Shown: positions 24,609-37,505, counted from the stretch's first letter. The stretch: 64,000 bases of DNA from Breviolum minutum Mf 1.05b.01 (GCA_000507305.1 DF241740.1:1-64000), one strand, 5' to 3'. Notes: generated from the sequence alone by a model not told the origin. Numbers and translations: made by a program.

Positions 24609-26175
24609 ACAAAAACAATTACAAAAGAAAGTACAACAAGTACAAGGTCATATATATATATATACACACACATTTCCTTTTGGCATCAAAAGTATCGTTT
24701 GTATCACCCTGCAATTCATTCTCCGGTTGTTCAAAAGCTTATAATCCCAACAGCTGATGGCCTTTGATCCAGAATCAGCAGATCTGGCAGGCTGTCCCTG
24801 AGGGTTGCCTGCCATCAACTCAGATTTGGTTCAGGCAACCCGGGTAACTCCCATTACATCAGCTCGTCATGATTATTTGTTGATTTTCGATATCCCCATA
24901 TATACACTACTTTATACCAACTATACATTGCCTATTGTGATGCTGAGATGTTTCTTTGTACCACCTTTTCACGGGACCGGTATACTCTGGATAGGATTGC
25001 AACAAAAACAAACTTACTGAAATCACACGTGTTGCATCCGAAATTCATCAAGCCGCTTCATGTTGTTTTATGAAATCTACTATAGATTCCGTATCTGATT
25101 GCGACCTACTTGTACAATCTGTAATCTACCATGACCTCAATGTTGTTCACCTTTTTGTCAACAAAAAACAAATCGTTTATCAAAAGTTTACCAAAATCCA
25201 GTCATCTAGTCGTTGTTTGATTGAAATCTACCGTTCATACACATCCCGCCGGGTTGACAACCGCGCTAGTAGTCATTCACTTTTTTCAAAATCGTAAAAT
25301 CTTGAATCATAAAAATGTTGTTTTTACTGAGGCGAAATGACGATTTTTCACAGTGTCGATTTCTGGAGAATCCAAAAAACAGCCCGAAAAAGCGTAACGG
25401 ATTTTGGGTCTGTTTTCACAAAACGCCGCGAGGGTTGCTTTTTTTGCGCGGCCATTTTTCGAGTTTGTCATCCTGCTCACGAGATGGCTTTGCCAAGTTT
25501 TTGAGCCAAATCCTTGTTTCCATTGCTCCAGCGCCATTGCCACTGGCGCAAATGGCGCATCAAGGAAGAAGTGTTTTTTGAAGAGAGCGATGGCGGTATG
25601 GACATGTGTTGAAGTATGTACCGAGGCAGTCCATTCCGTAGCACTTTGAACACGAGTTACATTAGGTTTGGACATGTGTTAAAGTATGCCCGAATGACAA
25701 GATACATGGAAACCAAGGAACATGTTGAAATGTGGTGTAACCGCTTGCGCGGTTTCCAACCCTCTAGCATACACATGTCTTCCAGAAAAATCAGGGAAAA
25801 TCAAAAAGAATCGGTTATTTGTTGCTATTCATGGCCCCCTTTGCCCTTTGCACCTCCATGTCTCAGCGTGGAGACGCCGTGGCTCACGGCCGGGCCCACG
25901 AAGGCAACTGGCAGCCCCAAGCACCCCATCGTCACCCCATGGATGTATGGAAGCTTATGGCAAGGCTAGTCAGGTGGCAACAGAAATCCCTCCCAACAAA
26001 AAATCTGCCTAATTTGATAAGCAAGGGTTTGGTTTTTTACTTCCAACCGGAAGGAGACGAAATTCCAAACCTGGACTCACCCTGGTAGGTCACGCCCACC
26101 GGGTTTCACCCACTCATCACGTGTCAACCCAAATCAAAGGCTCCGTCCCCCAGAAATCCTCCGTAAATATGTGTT

Positions 26176-26284
26176 ATATGGGTGTTTCCGAAAATAATGG
26201 TACCCCCAAATCATCCATTTTAATAGGGTTTTCCATTATAAACCGTCCATTTTGGGGTATCACCATTTTTGGAAACACCCATAT
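26176..26284. mobile_element. Inverted-repeat element, family B, copy 1
   Basis: Ends ATATGGGTGTTTCCGAAAAT and TTTTTGGAAACACCCATAT; interior TACCCCCAAATCATCCATTT shared with 37564-37674 and 47203-47320. Confidence 0.88.
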
Positions 26285-27118
26285 AGTTCTGTGGGAAACC
26301 ACTGGGTTCTTCGGCTTTGCGATGAACCTTTTCCCCCGGAAAAAGCAACATCACCAAAACGAAAAATCAATTATGAGTTCAATCATGTAAGCCCTTCAGC
26401 GATGACACTGAGCAGGAAAAAAGAACCAAAAAGGATGTACATATAATTACAGTATTTACTCTTCTACCGTTCCATCATCGAAATGCGATATTTGGGATGT
26501 CGCCATATATGAGCTTTCCTTTCATTTCCTTTCATTTTCTTAGCACATTTTCCACTCACAACCATGATTATGGGGGTAGGGCACACGTGGTGAAACCCCT
26601 CGGTTTCATCGCTTTTCCGCCTGAAAGCTCGGCCATGGTTTTCCCCGAGGGATTTTTTTGTTGGAAACCTGAAGGCTCAGCAGATTTTGGTTGGCAAATC
26701 TCAACCACCTGGGTGGAGGTTTTTGTATGTTTTTGTGGTGTTCCCAACCAAAAAAAATGTTCCCCAAAAAAAAATGTTNAAAAAAATAAGTTCCCCAAAA
26801 AAAAATAGTTAGAAGAATCTGACCAGTTTTCATTTTGGGATTTTTAGGATACCATGCAAAGAAAACAATGGAGGATGGTTGAATCTCAGCATATGCACCA
26901 ATTTTGTTGGATGGTGAGCCACCCATCAAATTTTGCTTTTGTGAAACATCTGGATAAATGCAAGTGCAGGATGTTATAGTAGGTGCCGTTCAAAAGGACC
27001 TATATAATATATATATATTATATTATATATATATATATGCTAAGCGCCAGAAGCAATTGCTACACTTAGTTCGAAACTGCATCTGCTGTTTAAGAAAATG
27101 TTGATCTCAGGCACGTAC

Positions 27119-28714
27119 CGGGCACAAAAGTAACGGACTGTCTGCGTGACCCATTGAGCCGAAACACAGTTCCAAGTCATTAAGTGCTGCTGGGATTGAC
27201 AACCTGAAGGTGGTTGCACTAAGATGCACCAATGCTGTATCCAGAAGTTCCGGCAGCCTACTCGAGGAAAAAAATAAACATGTCACATCTGTGCCTGTTC
27301 GCATCTTCATGGCATGTTCCAGACAGGAAAAGAAATCAATTGAGCAATTGGAGTTGAAACTTCCCAGACAAACTTCTCAGATCTGATCCATCAAACAAAA
27401 AACAAGTGCCCCAAACCAACATAGTCCATGTAATTTTGCCGCCATCCCAGCCAACAGCTTCATTTGCAGGAATTCTGGTTGAAACATCCCCCCAGTGCAG
27501 GAGATTCAGTTTCACTCAATGACTTTTGTTCTTTTGCGCATTCGTTTTGCCACCGGAAAGGGCTGGCTTCCTTTCGGCCTTCAGAAATTGATATCTTCAC
27601 AAACCAAAAAAAAACTTCTGACATGAACAGTCTCATTGTTGACATCTTCCATGGGGGTGCCTTTTTGTTTGACTGAAGATTCAACTGAATGGGATTCAAC
27701 GGCCTTGGCCAGCACCTTCCCTTTCAACATCATTCAGACAGCAACACAGCTGCTTTTTGGCCCACTGTTGGCCATTGCTCGAGGGGTTCCTCGGGAAATA
27801 TCTCCAAGTTGCCAGGCTCCGGAGACCGAAATGTTCCGTTTCGAATCTGGGCGGGCTGGGTTTTGTTTCATACAAATCACGGAGAAATCTGAACCGTCAA
27901 TCTATCACATCTCATCTGACACATCTCATCTGAAGAGATTGCACTTTCACAAAACACACCAAAGAAAAAATCAGTCATGGCTGATAGTTCTTTCCACCGT
28001 TCCAACTGTTTGGAACGTTTCTGAAGCGTAACAATTACTTTCCAGTCGGCTGAGGACATTCCAAACGTTGTAATGATTCTATCCAAAGGTATGTGAAATC
28101 ACAGTCAGAGGAAGGCATTCCGTATACAAAAGTAGTAATGCGTATAATCTATAATAGCCACAACAACATGGGAGTTTTGAACCACCAGAGGGATCAGAGA
28201 TTTATCTCCACAAAAATGTTGAGCCAGTCATCTGCTGATATTTAAGAAGAAAGGCATTGCAACTTTGGACGATCTGCTACTTCTGTGGCTGCAAGTCTTG
28301 CAATGTTTCCACAGACTCTCTTTTGAGCTCCGGCAGTTTTGATTCCTGAAGAAAACCAAGTATGGCTCGCTTTGAAAACAATCGTCTTGAAAAACAACCT
28401 TTAGTATACTTTTTTCATCATATTCCACCAGTTCTTTAGATAAGACCTACATAGCTCTAAACACCAACAGCTCACAACAATAATCCAGGAATCTTTGCTT
28501 CGACACTGCCATGACATCTCATTCTTTCTCTCCCTGTTTCTCGGCCCCGAGCTTTCACGGCGACCGAACCGACACCTTTCCATGTGAAAGGTTCCGTCAG
28601 GCCTGAGGGGGTTTTCCCCATGCCTGAACCACGAGCGTACATCCCTCAAACTGAGAACCTTAGCCGAAGGCTGAAGCTGCTCAAACAGGGCAAACAGGTT
28701 GACCCATCCAAGAT
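27119..28714 (-). CDS. Unrecognised gene, probable exons
   Basis: Four blocks with clean splice boundaries: 28714-28659 (donor AAG|GTTCTC), 28345-28281 (acceptor CTTCAG|G, donor AGAA|GTAGC), 28078-28039 (acceptor GATAG|A, donor GAAA|GTAATT) and 27257-27119 (acceptor GTAG|G, donor CCCG|GTACGT). The first three join in phase and give a helical, charged sequence including FALFEQLQPSAK and then LPELKRESVETLQDL. The fourth encodes a leucine-rich segment (RLPELLDTALVHLSATTFRL). A further open block at about 27630-27480 may lie between them. I recognise no domain. The phase also allows it to be a continuation of the RRM gene upstream, since exon 29364-29337 ends in phase 1 and 28714 needs phase 1. 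Confidence 0.45.
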
Positions 28715-29336
28715 CTGATGGATGAAAACTGGTTTCATTCAATCTGTTCAATGCTCCCAATGTATGGCAAGTGGGGATGTTTTTATAGCATCCTTTCAAC
28801 CACTAGTCATGGTGCATCCCATGCTTCCACTGCATTTTTTCAGTGACCACCAGGATATGCGAATGTGTCAGGCCAACAATGGTATCCAAATCTTCAACAC
28901 TTTCAGGAAACTACTTCATCTTCAGGCCCTTAACCGCCTTAACGAATGACAGGTAAAAAAGACCACCCAACTGCCTATTTCGCCACAATTCAACAATCAA
29001 CAGTATCGCCATCCAAAAGGGGAAATTTTGAGAAAATTGCAAACTCTGATGGTCGTAGATTCATTGTTTTTCTCATATTGAAAGACCGAATCGTCGCCTT
29101 TTAGTACGATCCAATCAAGCATCCAAAGTGTTCCCCCCTTTATGTTGATATTGAATGCACTCATGGCTGCAAAAATAACACAGGATGTTTCTTCAGGCAA
29201 CAAAATTTCAGACCCCCAAAAAAAACACGGTAAAAAATGCTGTTTTCAACCCAACGGGTTTTTGACACCCCTCCCGGCTTGCCAGTCACGGGTCTCTCAA
29301 CCCTCCCAGCCTGCCGGAAAAGTTAAGCACCCACAC

Positions 29337-32300
29337 CATTCAACAACTCACAAGCTTTGTGCACCTCAACACAAAGTCCGAATAGGAAAAGGGTCTTTTT
29401 GCCAGCAAGGATGATCAAAACGAAAAAGTGTTTTTTGAGGGAAAAACAAAAAAACATCTGTCTTCTGAGTCTATTTCCGAATTTTGTGAGAGGACTAAGA
29501 ACTCTAAACATACCCTTTTTTACCATTTAATTTGGATCTTTTCTCTTTGGTAAGTCTCAATCTCAAATACATTACATAAAAAACCACCATGTCTTCTGAA
29601 AAAGACCCAGAAAACCACGAGTTCCTGAAAAACCCTGCAACAATTCCCTCAAGGCCATCAGATTTTCCCAATTTTTCCGACGCCCTCCCCGCTACCAAAC
29701 AGCAGTTGGGACCCACCTCATCCATGGTCTTGTAAACAGCACCGCCTTTCTGACCCTTGCCCACATCTGCATAAACACCTCGAACAGATTTCCCAGCCAG
29801 CGAACCGCACGAGGAGGAAGGAGAGGTTAAGATCAGAACAGCCAAGTCTGTGAACTCCAGTACCTCTACAGTGCTCCAATTCCCTTAGGGAGTTGCAAAT
29901 TTAGCTCCAGGCTTTTTTTTATATACATCTATTTTGTGGAACTAAAAAAAACTCGTTGATCCTACCAAAAAACGTTTTTTTTTTTTGGGACAAACCATCG
30001 CCAAAAAATGACAGGTAAAAAAATCTATCACCAGAAATCCCATGTTCCAAGCTGATACCCTACTTGAGCAACTACTATGCCAACAGTACCATTACAGCCA
30101 TACTAACATGTTCGAATTGGAGCCCAGTTGCAGTTGCCGGCTTTGCACATGTGATCCCTCAATCGCTTATTCAGCTCCTTAGGGATGAGGGTCGAAAAAA
30201 CTGGTGACCTTTTCACATGGAGAAAAAAAAACGGTGGTTGAAAAGGCAAAAAAAAAAAAACGAAAACAACAGATTTCATAGAAAAAAAGAACAGTGGTTG
30301 AAAGTTGAAAGTGTATCAAAAATCCCCAAAAATTTCAACATTTGGGGCTTCCCCCCCCCATGGTTTTTTTTAAAGATCGGGAAGCGAGAAGCGCGTTTAC
30401 CGCAAAAGCTTTGGAGCCGACTGGAGCGTTTGGCAAGTTCTCAAGATAGACATATCATATGAATTTTATATCAGGGATAAACTCATTTCCCCACTTTTAA
30501 TAGGGAAATCCTTAGAATGGGCAGATTCCAACCCCTATAGGGTTGATGAGTTTATCCCCAATTATATAGAAATAATGGTGAGTTTTAGACCCGATCACAC
30601 ATGTAATACTGGATCGCATGCATGAATCTCTGGAGGATATTTTTTGGCGATTCTCGCCCCGGTAAACACAGGGAATACATGGGAGTATTTATATCTATTT
30701 ATATGATAGATACCCCTGTTGCAAAAGGTGGCTTATTACAAAACATGTTTTCATCCAGCAAATTGTTATTCCTGGATATGTCCTCAATCTGCTCTATTAA
30801 AGGTACCGTTTTGGGATGTTTCGATGCATGGTACACAAAAATGGCTTCGAGTTCATGTCAATTTTGGCAATCGATCTTTAGGGGAGGGCTTCCCATGGGG
30901 CATCAGTCCATCCGAGTCATGTGTGGTGCAAAGATAAACCGGAAGAGGGTCGTCTCTTGGTTCGTTGGGTTTCCTACTGTCAGACAAAATCCCCCTATCC
31001 AGCGATTTTGCCAAAAATATCCCATGAAATTTGATCAGTTTTTCCAAACAACCCTCCCAAACAACCCTCTCAAACAACCCTCCCAAACTGCTGTGCCGTT
31101 TACTTCTGTCTAGTCAAGTGGACATGGAGTGACCCCCTTTGGGGGGTTGATGAGCACATCCGAGACACCACATCTGGAGCTGTCGTCAATGGCAAACCGC
31201 CAATGAAAACTTTCTTCTCCTCGGGGGCAGCAAAAACCAATCGCCCAAAATTCCCTATGTCCATAGGATGAATTAGTAGGTTGGATTTTGTGTGGGTCAA
31301 TGTAGGCAACTGCGGCAACAATAGTGAAGATTGATAGGAATAAGTCTACTTCATACAGTGATGCAATCATTCTTTGCGGAACCTGTTACAAAAGAGTGGG
31401 CCTACCGGCCTAACATGTCGGGGTAATTTGAAGTCAGACAATAAAAACAACCAATCTTCTCAGGGTTCGTTGGCTTCAGCAAAAGGGTGCCGTTTCCCAA
31501 GGAAACCTAACACTTAAGGACGCAGGGAGATCCCAAAATCTACACGTTTCGAGGCGTTGAAACTGTGAGAAAGTGTGGGTTTGAGGTGAGTTGAAGGCCC
31601 AACAAAACCCTGGGACCCAGGTTGGCATCTGAAAATATTTTGGCATCTTGGGACCCAAGGCTCCAGCTATCTACAGAGTTTCAGAGTTTGATACAGATCA
31701 TTTCCAGGCTGAAATCTTTAAAAAGCTTCAACTTCAAAGTAATTTTCCAAGCTTTTTTAGGTGCTTTATTTTTTCATGACATCCCAGTTTGTTCAATTTG
31801 ACAAAAATCTAAGGACACGACATTGGCAAAGCAAATCAGTCCACTCTTACCTGCACCTTTGCCATATGGACCCATCATCATCATCCTCAGTGTTTTGGCG
31901 TTTTTTTACCCGAAGAAACTCCCGTGAAAGGTTGGAGATCATTCAGTTCATAGATTCTGTCATAACAATACATAACAATACCAAATAAAGAATATGAGAA
32001 ACATTTCAAGCACAAACCAAATTCTATTTGGTATTGCACTCTAAATATTGGAAACTGAAGCATTGTGTAGTGTAAATGGATCTGCCTATTTTTGTTTACT
32101 TTTGCAAAAAGTCATCTCTTCCTTTTTAAATTTTTGAACCAAGGAGCTGCATCATCATGGGCCCCATCATGCTCCACATATCTTTCCCATAGCCCTTGCC
32201 CCCACCACCACCACCGCCACAAGCACCATAACCACCACCACAACCACCACCAGCACCAGCGCCCTTGCCAGCTTTTCCACCCCAACCTTAGCTAAAATTC

Positions 32301-33440
32301 ATCCAATCGGGAGGCAGAGAGGCAGTGGGAGTTGCTTGGATTCCGTGTAGAATTTTTGATGTTTTTTTACCAGAAGAACCTATAGAAAAATGATCTGTGA
32401 ATAGTGATTTTCTGTAGTATCATTTAATCTCTATACATATTATGTATCTGTATAAGTATCAACCAGTCCAGTTTTTTTTTGTCACTGCTCAATGTTGGGA
32501 TGACAGTGGTGGATTTCACTGATGTTCTTCTGGAAACCCCCGGCGGATTTCCTTCACGGGCGAGTAAGATTAAAGATTTACCTCTGGCTGCTGCAAGAAC
32601 CTAAAAAACCCTTTGAAACTGAGCCAAAATACTGAAATCATCTCAAGTCAACCATTTGTTTCGTGAAGGTTTCTAAGGGGCAGCCTTTAGTGATGATGAT
32701 TGCGTGGAGAAAATCAGGGCAAAAAGCTCCGCTGAGTTGTATCTGAAACACCTCGTTTTCTTGAAATGTACCCCCCGAAAACTGACACGTCCCCTGAAAA
32801 CTACTGGTTGTGGTTTGGAAGAAGAAATTTCCTTTTGAAATGGTCCCTTTTTGGGGGACATGTTCATTTTCAGGGTAAACCTGAACAACAAAACAGCCAC
32901 CATCGGCCGAATCCTCTGGGAAGTCTTCATAGCCAAGGTGCTATCTCCATAGCCTTTGCCAAAACCTCCACCCTTTCCACCCCACATGGCACCTGAGCGT
33001 TGGGTCACAAGCCGTTTACAAGGAAACCAAAATGGACCCTATAAGATTCACGACTGGTCAGAATCTCTGATTTTAAAATTTTCCAAACACTCCAAGAAAA
33101 AATCATCGCAAAGCTCAAGCATTTCAAGATCAAAGCTTGTAGCTTTCAGAAACACCAGCAACTTATACATCACTTTTGCTACTCTCTCAACATCCCCACC
33201 CTTGGTCCCCTGGCCCCTTGAAACCCAAAGGTCTCCATCATACATCCACATACATGGGTGGTTCCTTAAAATGGTGGCACCCCCATTTCACACCCCTTTT
33301 AAATGATCATTTTGACTAGGAAAACCCATGGTTGTTGGGGAAACCCACCATTTTAGGGAACATCCACATCTCCTTTCCAAGGGACTTTCATCATAGCCGC
33401 CCTTGCCATTGAAACCGGCTTTTCCACCTTTGCCCCACAT
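29337..33440 (-). CDS. Glycine-rich RRM RNA-binding protein, paralog A
   Basis: Exons: glycine-rich blocks at about 33440-33386 (MWGKGGKAGF), 32992-32942 (MWGGKGGGFGKGYG) and 32286-32140 (a Gly-rich run ending DMWSMMGPMMMQ); 31885-31851 (MMMMGPYGKGAG); then the RRM in 31254-31172, 30177-30132, 29778-29717 and 29364-29337, all in phase. The RRM has RNP2 KVFIGGLP, first helix ELNKRLRDHMCKAG, beta-2 VYADV, an RNP1-like KGGAVY and second helix TMDEVHKACELLNG, closest in feel to the second RRM of SR-type splicing factors. The last strand and stop were not found, and the 32286-32140 and 31885 exons do not join in phase, so the gene may be incomplete or an exon was missed. It is paralogous to 43987-46434. 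A likely role is RNA binding in processing or translation. Confidence 0.8.
30472..30559. mobile_element. Inverted-repeat element, GGGATAAACTCAT ends
   Basis: GGGATAAACTCAT and ATGAGTTTATCCC are exact inverted repeats around about 60 bp. It lies within the RRM-A intron between 31254-31172 and 30177-30132. Single copy here. Confidence 0.75.
32768..32878. mobile_element. Inverted-repeat element, family C (diverged)
   Basis: Left TACCCCCCGAAAACTGACA and right TGTTCATTTTCAGGGTAA, with a CCCCTGAAAAC inner block. In an RRM-A intron. Confidence 0.5.
33255..33367. mobile_element. Inverted-repeat element, family B relative
   Basis: Same architecture and interior (CACCCCCATTTCACACC, GGTTGTTGGGGAAACCCACC) as 13751-13861. 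In an RRM-A intron. Confidence 0.65.
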
Positions 33441-34180
33441 CGTTGGCCTCAAAGTTTCCAGCTGAAAAATGCACCACCAGTTGGGGAGTTGTCCGGAAGT
33501 TTTTTGGGAGAGGTAAAGATAAGGCTATCACACCTTGATCTACATAGTCTAGTTGACTATAGTTGACTTATGTATTTATCTGATCTGTTTGAGTTTTTAG
33601 TGTTTGGCTTAAAAACATTTGATGTATTTGAGGTGTTACCACCAAACTCGAATTCGAGAATTCTGGAAGAGATCACGCGCCTCCAAAGTCGAATTGGAAC
33701 TGGTTGAATCAAAGGGAACTACATGAACCAGCGCAGCAGCACAGACCATAGGAATTTCACTTCCATTCATTTGCATTTGAATCATCTTCATTTTTTGGGC
33801 GCCATAGAAAAACAAAAAAAACTTTTCAAATGAATCTTTCATGGAAATTGTCTGAAACTTGCCCAGAAGAGCATGTCAAATCATCGCAAGCCACCTAAGT
33901 GACTATGAACTTCAGCTATCGTCGTTCCATTTTTTTGCTCGGTGCTCTCTGTATAAGGAGTTTTAGAAGCGGTTCGAACCCAACAGTTGCTAGAGTTGAT
34001 GGTCAACACCCTTTGGTTCCTACTGCCAGGATCTTGCCAGGATAGCCTGTCGGAGAACACTGGTCCCTATCAAAATGACATCTTCGAATTTCAAGAGATG
34101 TCTTGTGGGTCAGAATTGGTATAGACACTGGTGCCGAAAGGTGAAATTGTCGGAAGTCACTTTGGCAGCTGGAAAATCTT

Positions 34181-34835
34181 TCACATGGTGGATGATTGGT
34201 TGCCCTCGATGGTCGCGAGTATCATCTTTAGAATGAAATCTCCAATAGGAAATCCTTTCAGCTTGTAGATCTGCTCATCTTCACGCCTGGCTTGTAGCAA
34301 AAATCTCTGGCGTTGAGACCAGTTTTGAAAGTTGTAGCTAAAGGGTGCCCAAATTTTTCACCGGAACGGTGGTTTCCAGAATCATGTGTCAAAAATATGA
34401 CACTTAAGTATAGAATCCACCACTTCCATCCATTCTGCAACCAAAAACATCCTACAAGGATTCCCCCCACCGAAAAGGTATCCCCCACACCCCGGGAAAC
34501 CCAAAATCTCCAGCATTCCCAGCGGACAGTTTCCGGGCCTGCCAATGCTGATGATCCATCACGCCGATCCCCTAACCCTAAGGACACGTGCCTGAAGGGA
34601 CCTGTATTGTTGTAGCAAAACCTTTGAGATTCAGCAGGCTGGTTGGGTTCAATCCAACTTTTTTCATAAAGGATGGAGGAATTTCAAATCAACCACAGAA
34701 TTTTGGAAGGAAACCTACCCAAGATATGGCAGAGCTCCGAATCTTCCAGAATCACCAACATGGGTGTTGGCGCCATGGCACCCCCCATGTTGAGGGTGGC
34801 TTCAGCAGTATTCGGTTGGTTGGCTCCAAGATTAC
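34181..34835 (-). CDS. Unrecognised gene, two probable exons
   Basis: 34835-34719 runs from acceptor TCTCAG|G to donor TTGG|GTAGG and encodes a stretch with NMGGAMAPTPMLVILED. 34337-34181 follows acceptor TTTAG|C, encodes a basic, glutamine-rich helix (QRQRFLLQARREDEQIYKLK) and stays open to a TGA at 34181. Their phases do not join directly, so another exon or a different boundary is needed. They lie about 0.7 kb upstream of the first RRM-A exon and could belong to a separate gene. No family recognised. Confidence 0.42.
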
Positions 34836-35342
34836 CTGAGAATCTGAGAAGTCTGGTGGGAAAACATGGAGGATTCAAATGAAATCCACCACGGCAAATC
34901 TATGATCTGCGGTCCGTAATCCATGTATATAAGATAACTATCTGTTAAACCACGTTTATCTATACGGATCTATATCATTCGTCTGGAGATAGTGGAGTTA
35001 TTCCACATCTATGGTCTCTAATCTAATCTATTATGAGTATGTATGAATAATTATATCTAAATATCTATCATCTGTGGAACATAGAAATTGTAGTAGTGAA
35101 CCTTCTGATATGGATGAATCATTCCTTTGCAAAATTCTTACTCTCAGTGAGTGTAGACCAAGAAAGCTACAGTAGCAGATTGCTAACTGGGTCTGCTCCA
35201 AACAGGGTTGTGTTGTGCTGATCACATCCCAAGCTGAAAAGTGGTGACTCTCAAATTCTCTTGCGTGATCCTCCCATGAAAATCACCTGTTCTGTTTGAA
35301 TTCAATAAAAAATGAATCATTAGTCACAGCAGAATCACAATT

Positions 35343-35448
35343 TACCCTCAGAATCTGCCCTCCTTGAAACTACTATAGCAATGGAAAAGCTCACATTCCA
35401 CAAAAGAACGATGGATTTTCCATTGCCATGTTAGACTGCCAAAGGGTA
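35343..35448. mobile_element. Inverted-repeat element, family A, copy 3 (diverged left end)
   Basis: The right end CCATTGCCATGTTAGACTGC then AAAGGGTA matches family A. The left end begins TACCCTCAGAATCTGCCCTC before CTATAGCAATGG, suggesting an altered or recombined left arm. Confidence 0.7.
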
Positions 35449-36630
35449 GTTAGGGTTCTTCCAGTTGTGATCAACACTTCGCTACCGTTTGTGAGCATCC
35501 CAATTGAAAGTGATCTGGGGTGTAGGAGCTTTCATTCAGTTCCCATTCCTATCCACAGCACCCATGGCAAAATAAAAAAACTCATGATGCAAGTCTTGTC
35601 ATGACACTTCCCCATAACCACACCCATGCCCAAAAATCATCCCCTTTCCGAAGACTGCTTCAAATGCGAGCCACAACAAGCTGCAGATCGGAATCGCGGA
35701 TCGCCAGGAAATCAACGGAGCGCCTTAACCCTGAGGCAGGTATGGAAATCACCGAGCCATCTTGGCCACCCAAACCCCTGCAGTGCGGATCGGAGATTGA
35801 GCCGCCAAATTGCTTCCGGGCAGACCCCGTCCACATCTCCATCCAGAACCGGCCCCTTGTGTCTTCGACCCATCCCAAAACTGGTGAGCTGTACATGCAT
35901 CCACCTTTAAAAAAAAACAGCTTCATATCAGAGTGAAGTCATAACTTCTATCATCAGCTGAGCTTCACAAACAAAGAAATCCCCCAAGAAGCGAGAAGCT
36001 GAGGTATTGTCTAACCTTCACCAAGGGTCCAACCTGCTATAAAGGTTTTTGAACAAAAAAATCAGATTGAAGTTCACAAACTACACAGCGACCTGATCAT
36101 GTTTGCAACAGTCATCTCACAAAACAAAAACAGCTCAAGTTCTCTGCTTCTCAGGTCCATGGTCTCTCCCCCCAACCACCCCCCCGTTTTTCCCTCCGCA
36201 GACATTCCCGTTCAACGCTGGAATCTCATCAAGGCCGACCAAACGACCGCCCAGGTTGACTTCGCCGACGGCTGGCCCACTCAGCTTCTTCTCTGGCCCA
36301 CCTGGATGGGTTGGACCATTCAATTCACAGAATCCTTATGAACCTACGAGAACTCACCACAACCACCCCGGGAGCCAAAATCTTGTGATCTTGTGAACCC
36401 TGTTTTGCCTCAAATGTTGCAAGATTTTTTCGTTCAATGTGAGGGTGTCATCAAAAACACAAGGAAAAACTGAAAGAACACTTGTGATTCCGATGAGAAA
36501 AGAATCCCACACCATCCCACACCTATCTTGCTCTTCTTTCCTTCTGGTTTCAGCAGTGCGGAGAAACTCCTGTACCAAGTTACAACAATTTCCGGACGTC
36601 AAAGCTTGGGGTCCATTCTATCCTACTGTT

Positions 36631-36709
36631 GATGGAAGAAATCCTGTAAATAATGGAATAACCTACCTATCAACTGGTGCAGGATTCTTCCATCAACACT
36701 ACCACATGT
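36631..36709. mobile_element. Inverted-repeat element, family D, best stem
   Basis: TACTGTTGATGGAAGAAATC at the left pairs with GATTCTTCCATCAACACTA at the right, around AATAATGGAATAACCTACC. Confidence 0.8.
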
Positions 36710-36974
36710 ACTTGAATATTACTACAAGTTCTAACCAAACTTTGTCAAATCCGTATGGAAGTTTGAATCATTTTGGTGGTGAAACCCCGAGATGATTTCC
36801 AGGAAACACAACGATGATCTTTTTTCATGGAGACAGCAGCCCTGAAATCTGTGTGTTCACAACCCGCTCTTCATCAATTACCCAGTGAATTTCAGGGAGA
36901 GACTCCCCTGAAATCACCCAAAAACGATCACCTAAAAACAAAAACCTCCTTTGGAATGCTTCATTCAAAACAAT

Positions 36975-37081
36975 TACCCTCTGGTAAACGAACATAGCAA
37001 TGGAAAACCACCATTTTTAATAGGAGATGCATATATGCAAATGGTGGATTTCCCATTGCTATGTTAAATTACCGGAGTGTA
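36975..37081. mobile_element. Inverted-repeat element, family A, copy 4
   Basis: Left TACCCTCTGGTAAACGAACA, right TGTTAAATTACCGGAGTGTA, with the inner stem CATAGCAATGG / CCATTGCTATG. Confidence 0.85.
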
Positions 37082-37459
37082 GCAACCCTACTATCCCTCA
37101 CAGCCAAAAAGCTTGGATAGATGGTCGACGGATAGACGACTTCCGGATGGATCTTTGAGCCACGACAAAACCCCTCTTACTTTCCATTGAATCCTGGCTG
37201 TTTAATAGGGATCCTTATAAGGGTTTAATACAATCGGCATATACCTGGGTAGTATAATCCCCTATGTACCCTAAACCTCAGGGTTTTTTTCATTGCTCAT
37301 TTCCCTTTAAAAGGAAGCATCCGTCAAGCACCTCTCTCACACGTCGTCGCTCATCTTCCGCTGCTTTTGCATCAGGGGGCACCTTGCTGCAGTTTGGGGG
37401 TAATGATTTTCCCCCAAGTAAAAGGGCATTTGAAAGCTTAACACGACTATATTATATAT

Positions 37460-37505
37460 ACAGTATACATATATATATATATATATTTTTTTTTATACAG
37501 TATAC
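37460..37505. repeat. TA/T microsatellite
   Basis: TATATA run, eight T residues, and flanking ATACAGTATAC repeats on both sides. Confidence 0.8.

Larger units (their letters stand above)
23900..27100. other. Mostly intergenic; two weak minus-strand frames
   Basis: Contains a (CAAA)n run at 24571-24608, a TA run at 24651-24665, a family-B element at 26176-26284, an N at 26779 between A-runs, and a TA-rich stretch at 27000-27040. A minus-strand frame around 24530-24420 follows a CCTGCCAG acceptor and could be an exon. A 122-codon minus-strand frame at 25307-25675 starts with Met but resembles nothing I know. A GGACATGTGTTRAAGTATG motif occurs twice, about 70 bp apart, at 25601 and 25670. Confidence 0.35.

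Noticed and set aside
25307..25675. 122-codon minus-strand frame as a gene
   Set aside because: Starts with Met but has no recognisable family, neighbouring exon or conserved motif; length alone is not enough in 64 kb.
33966..33990. GGTTCGAACCC, resembling a tRNA T-loop
   Set aside because: No matching D-arm, anticodon arm or acceptor stem could be folded around it.
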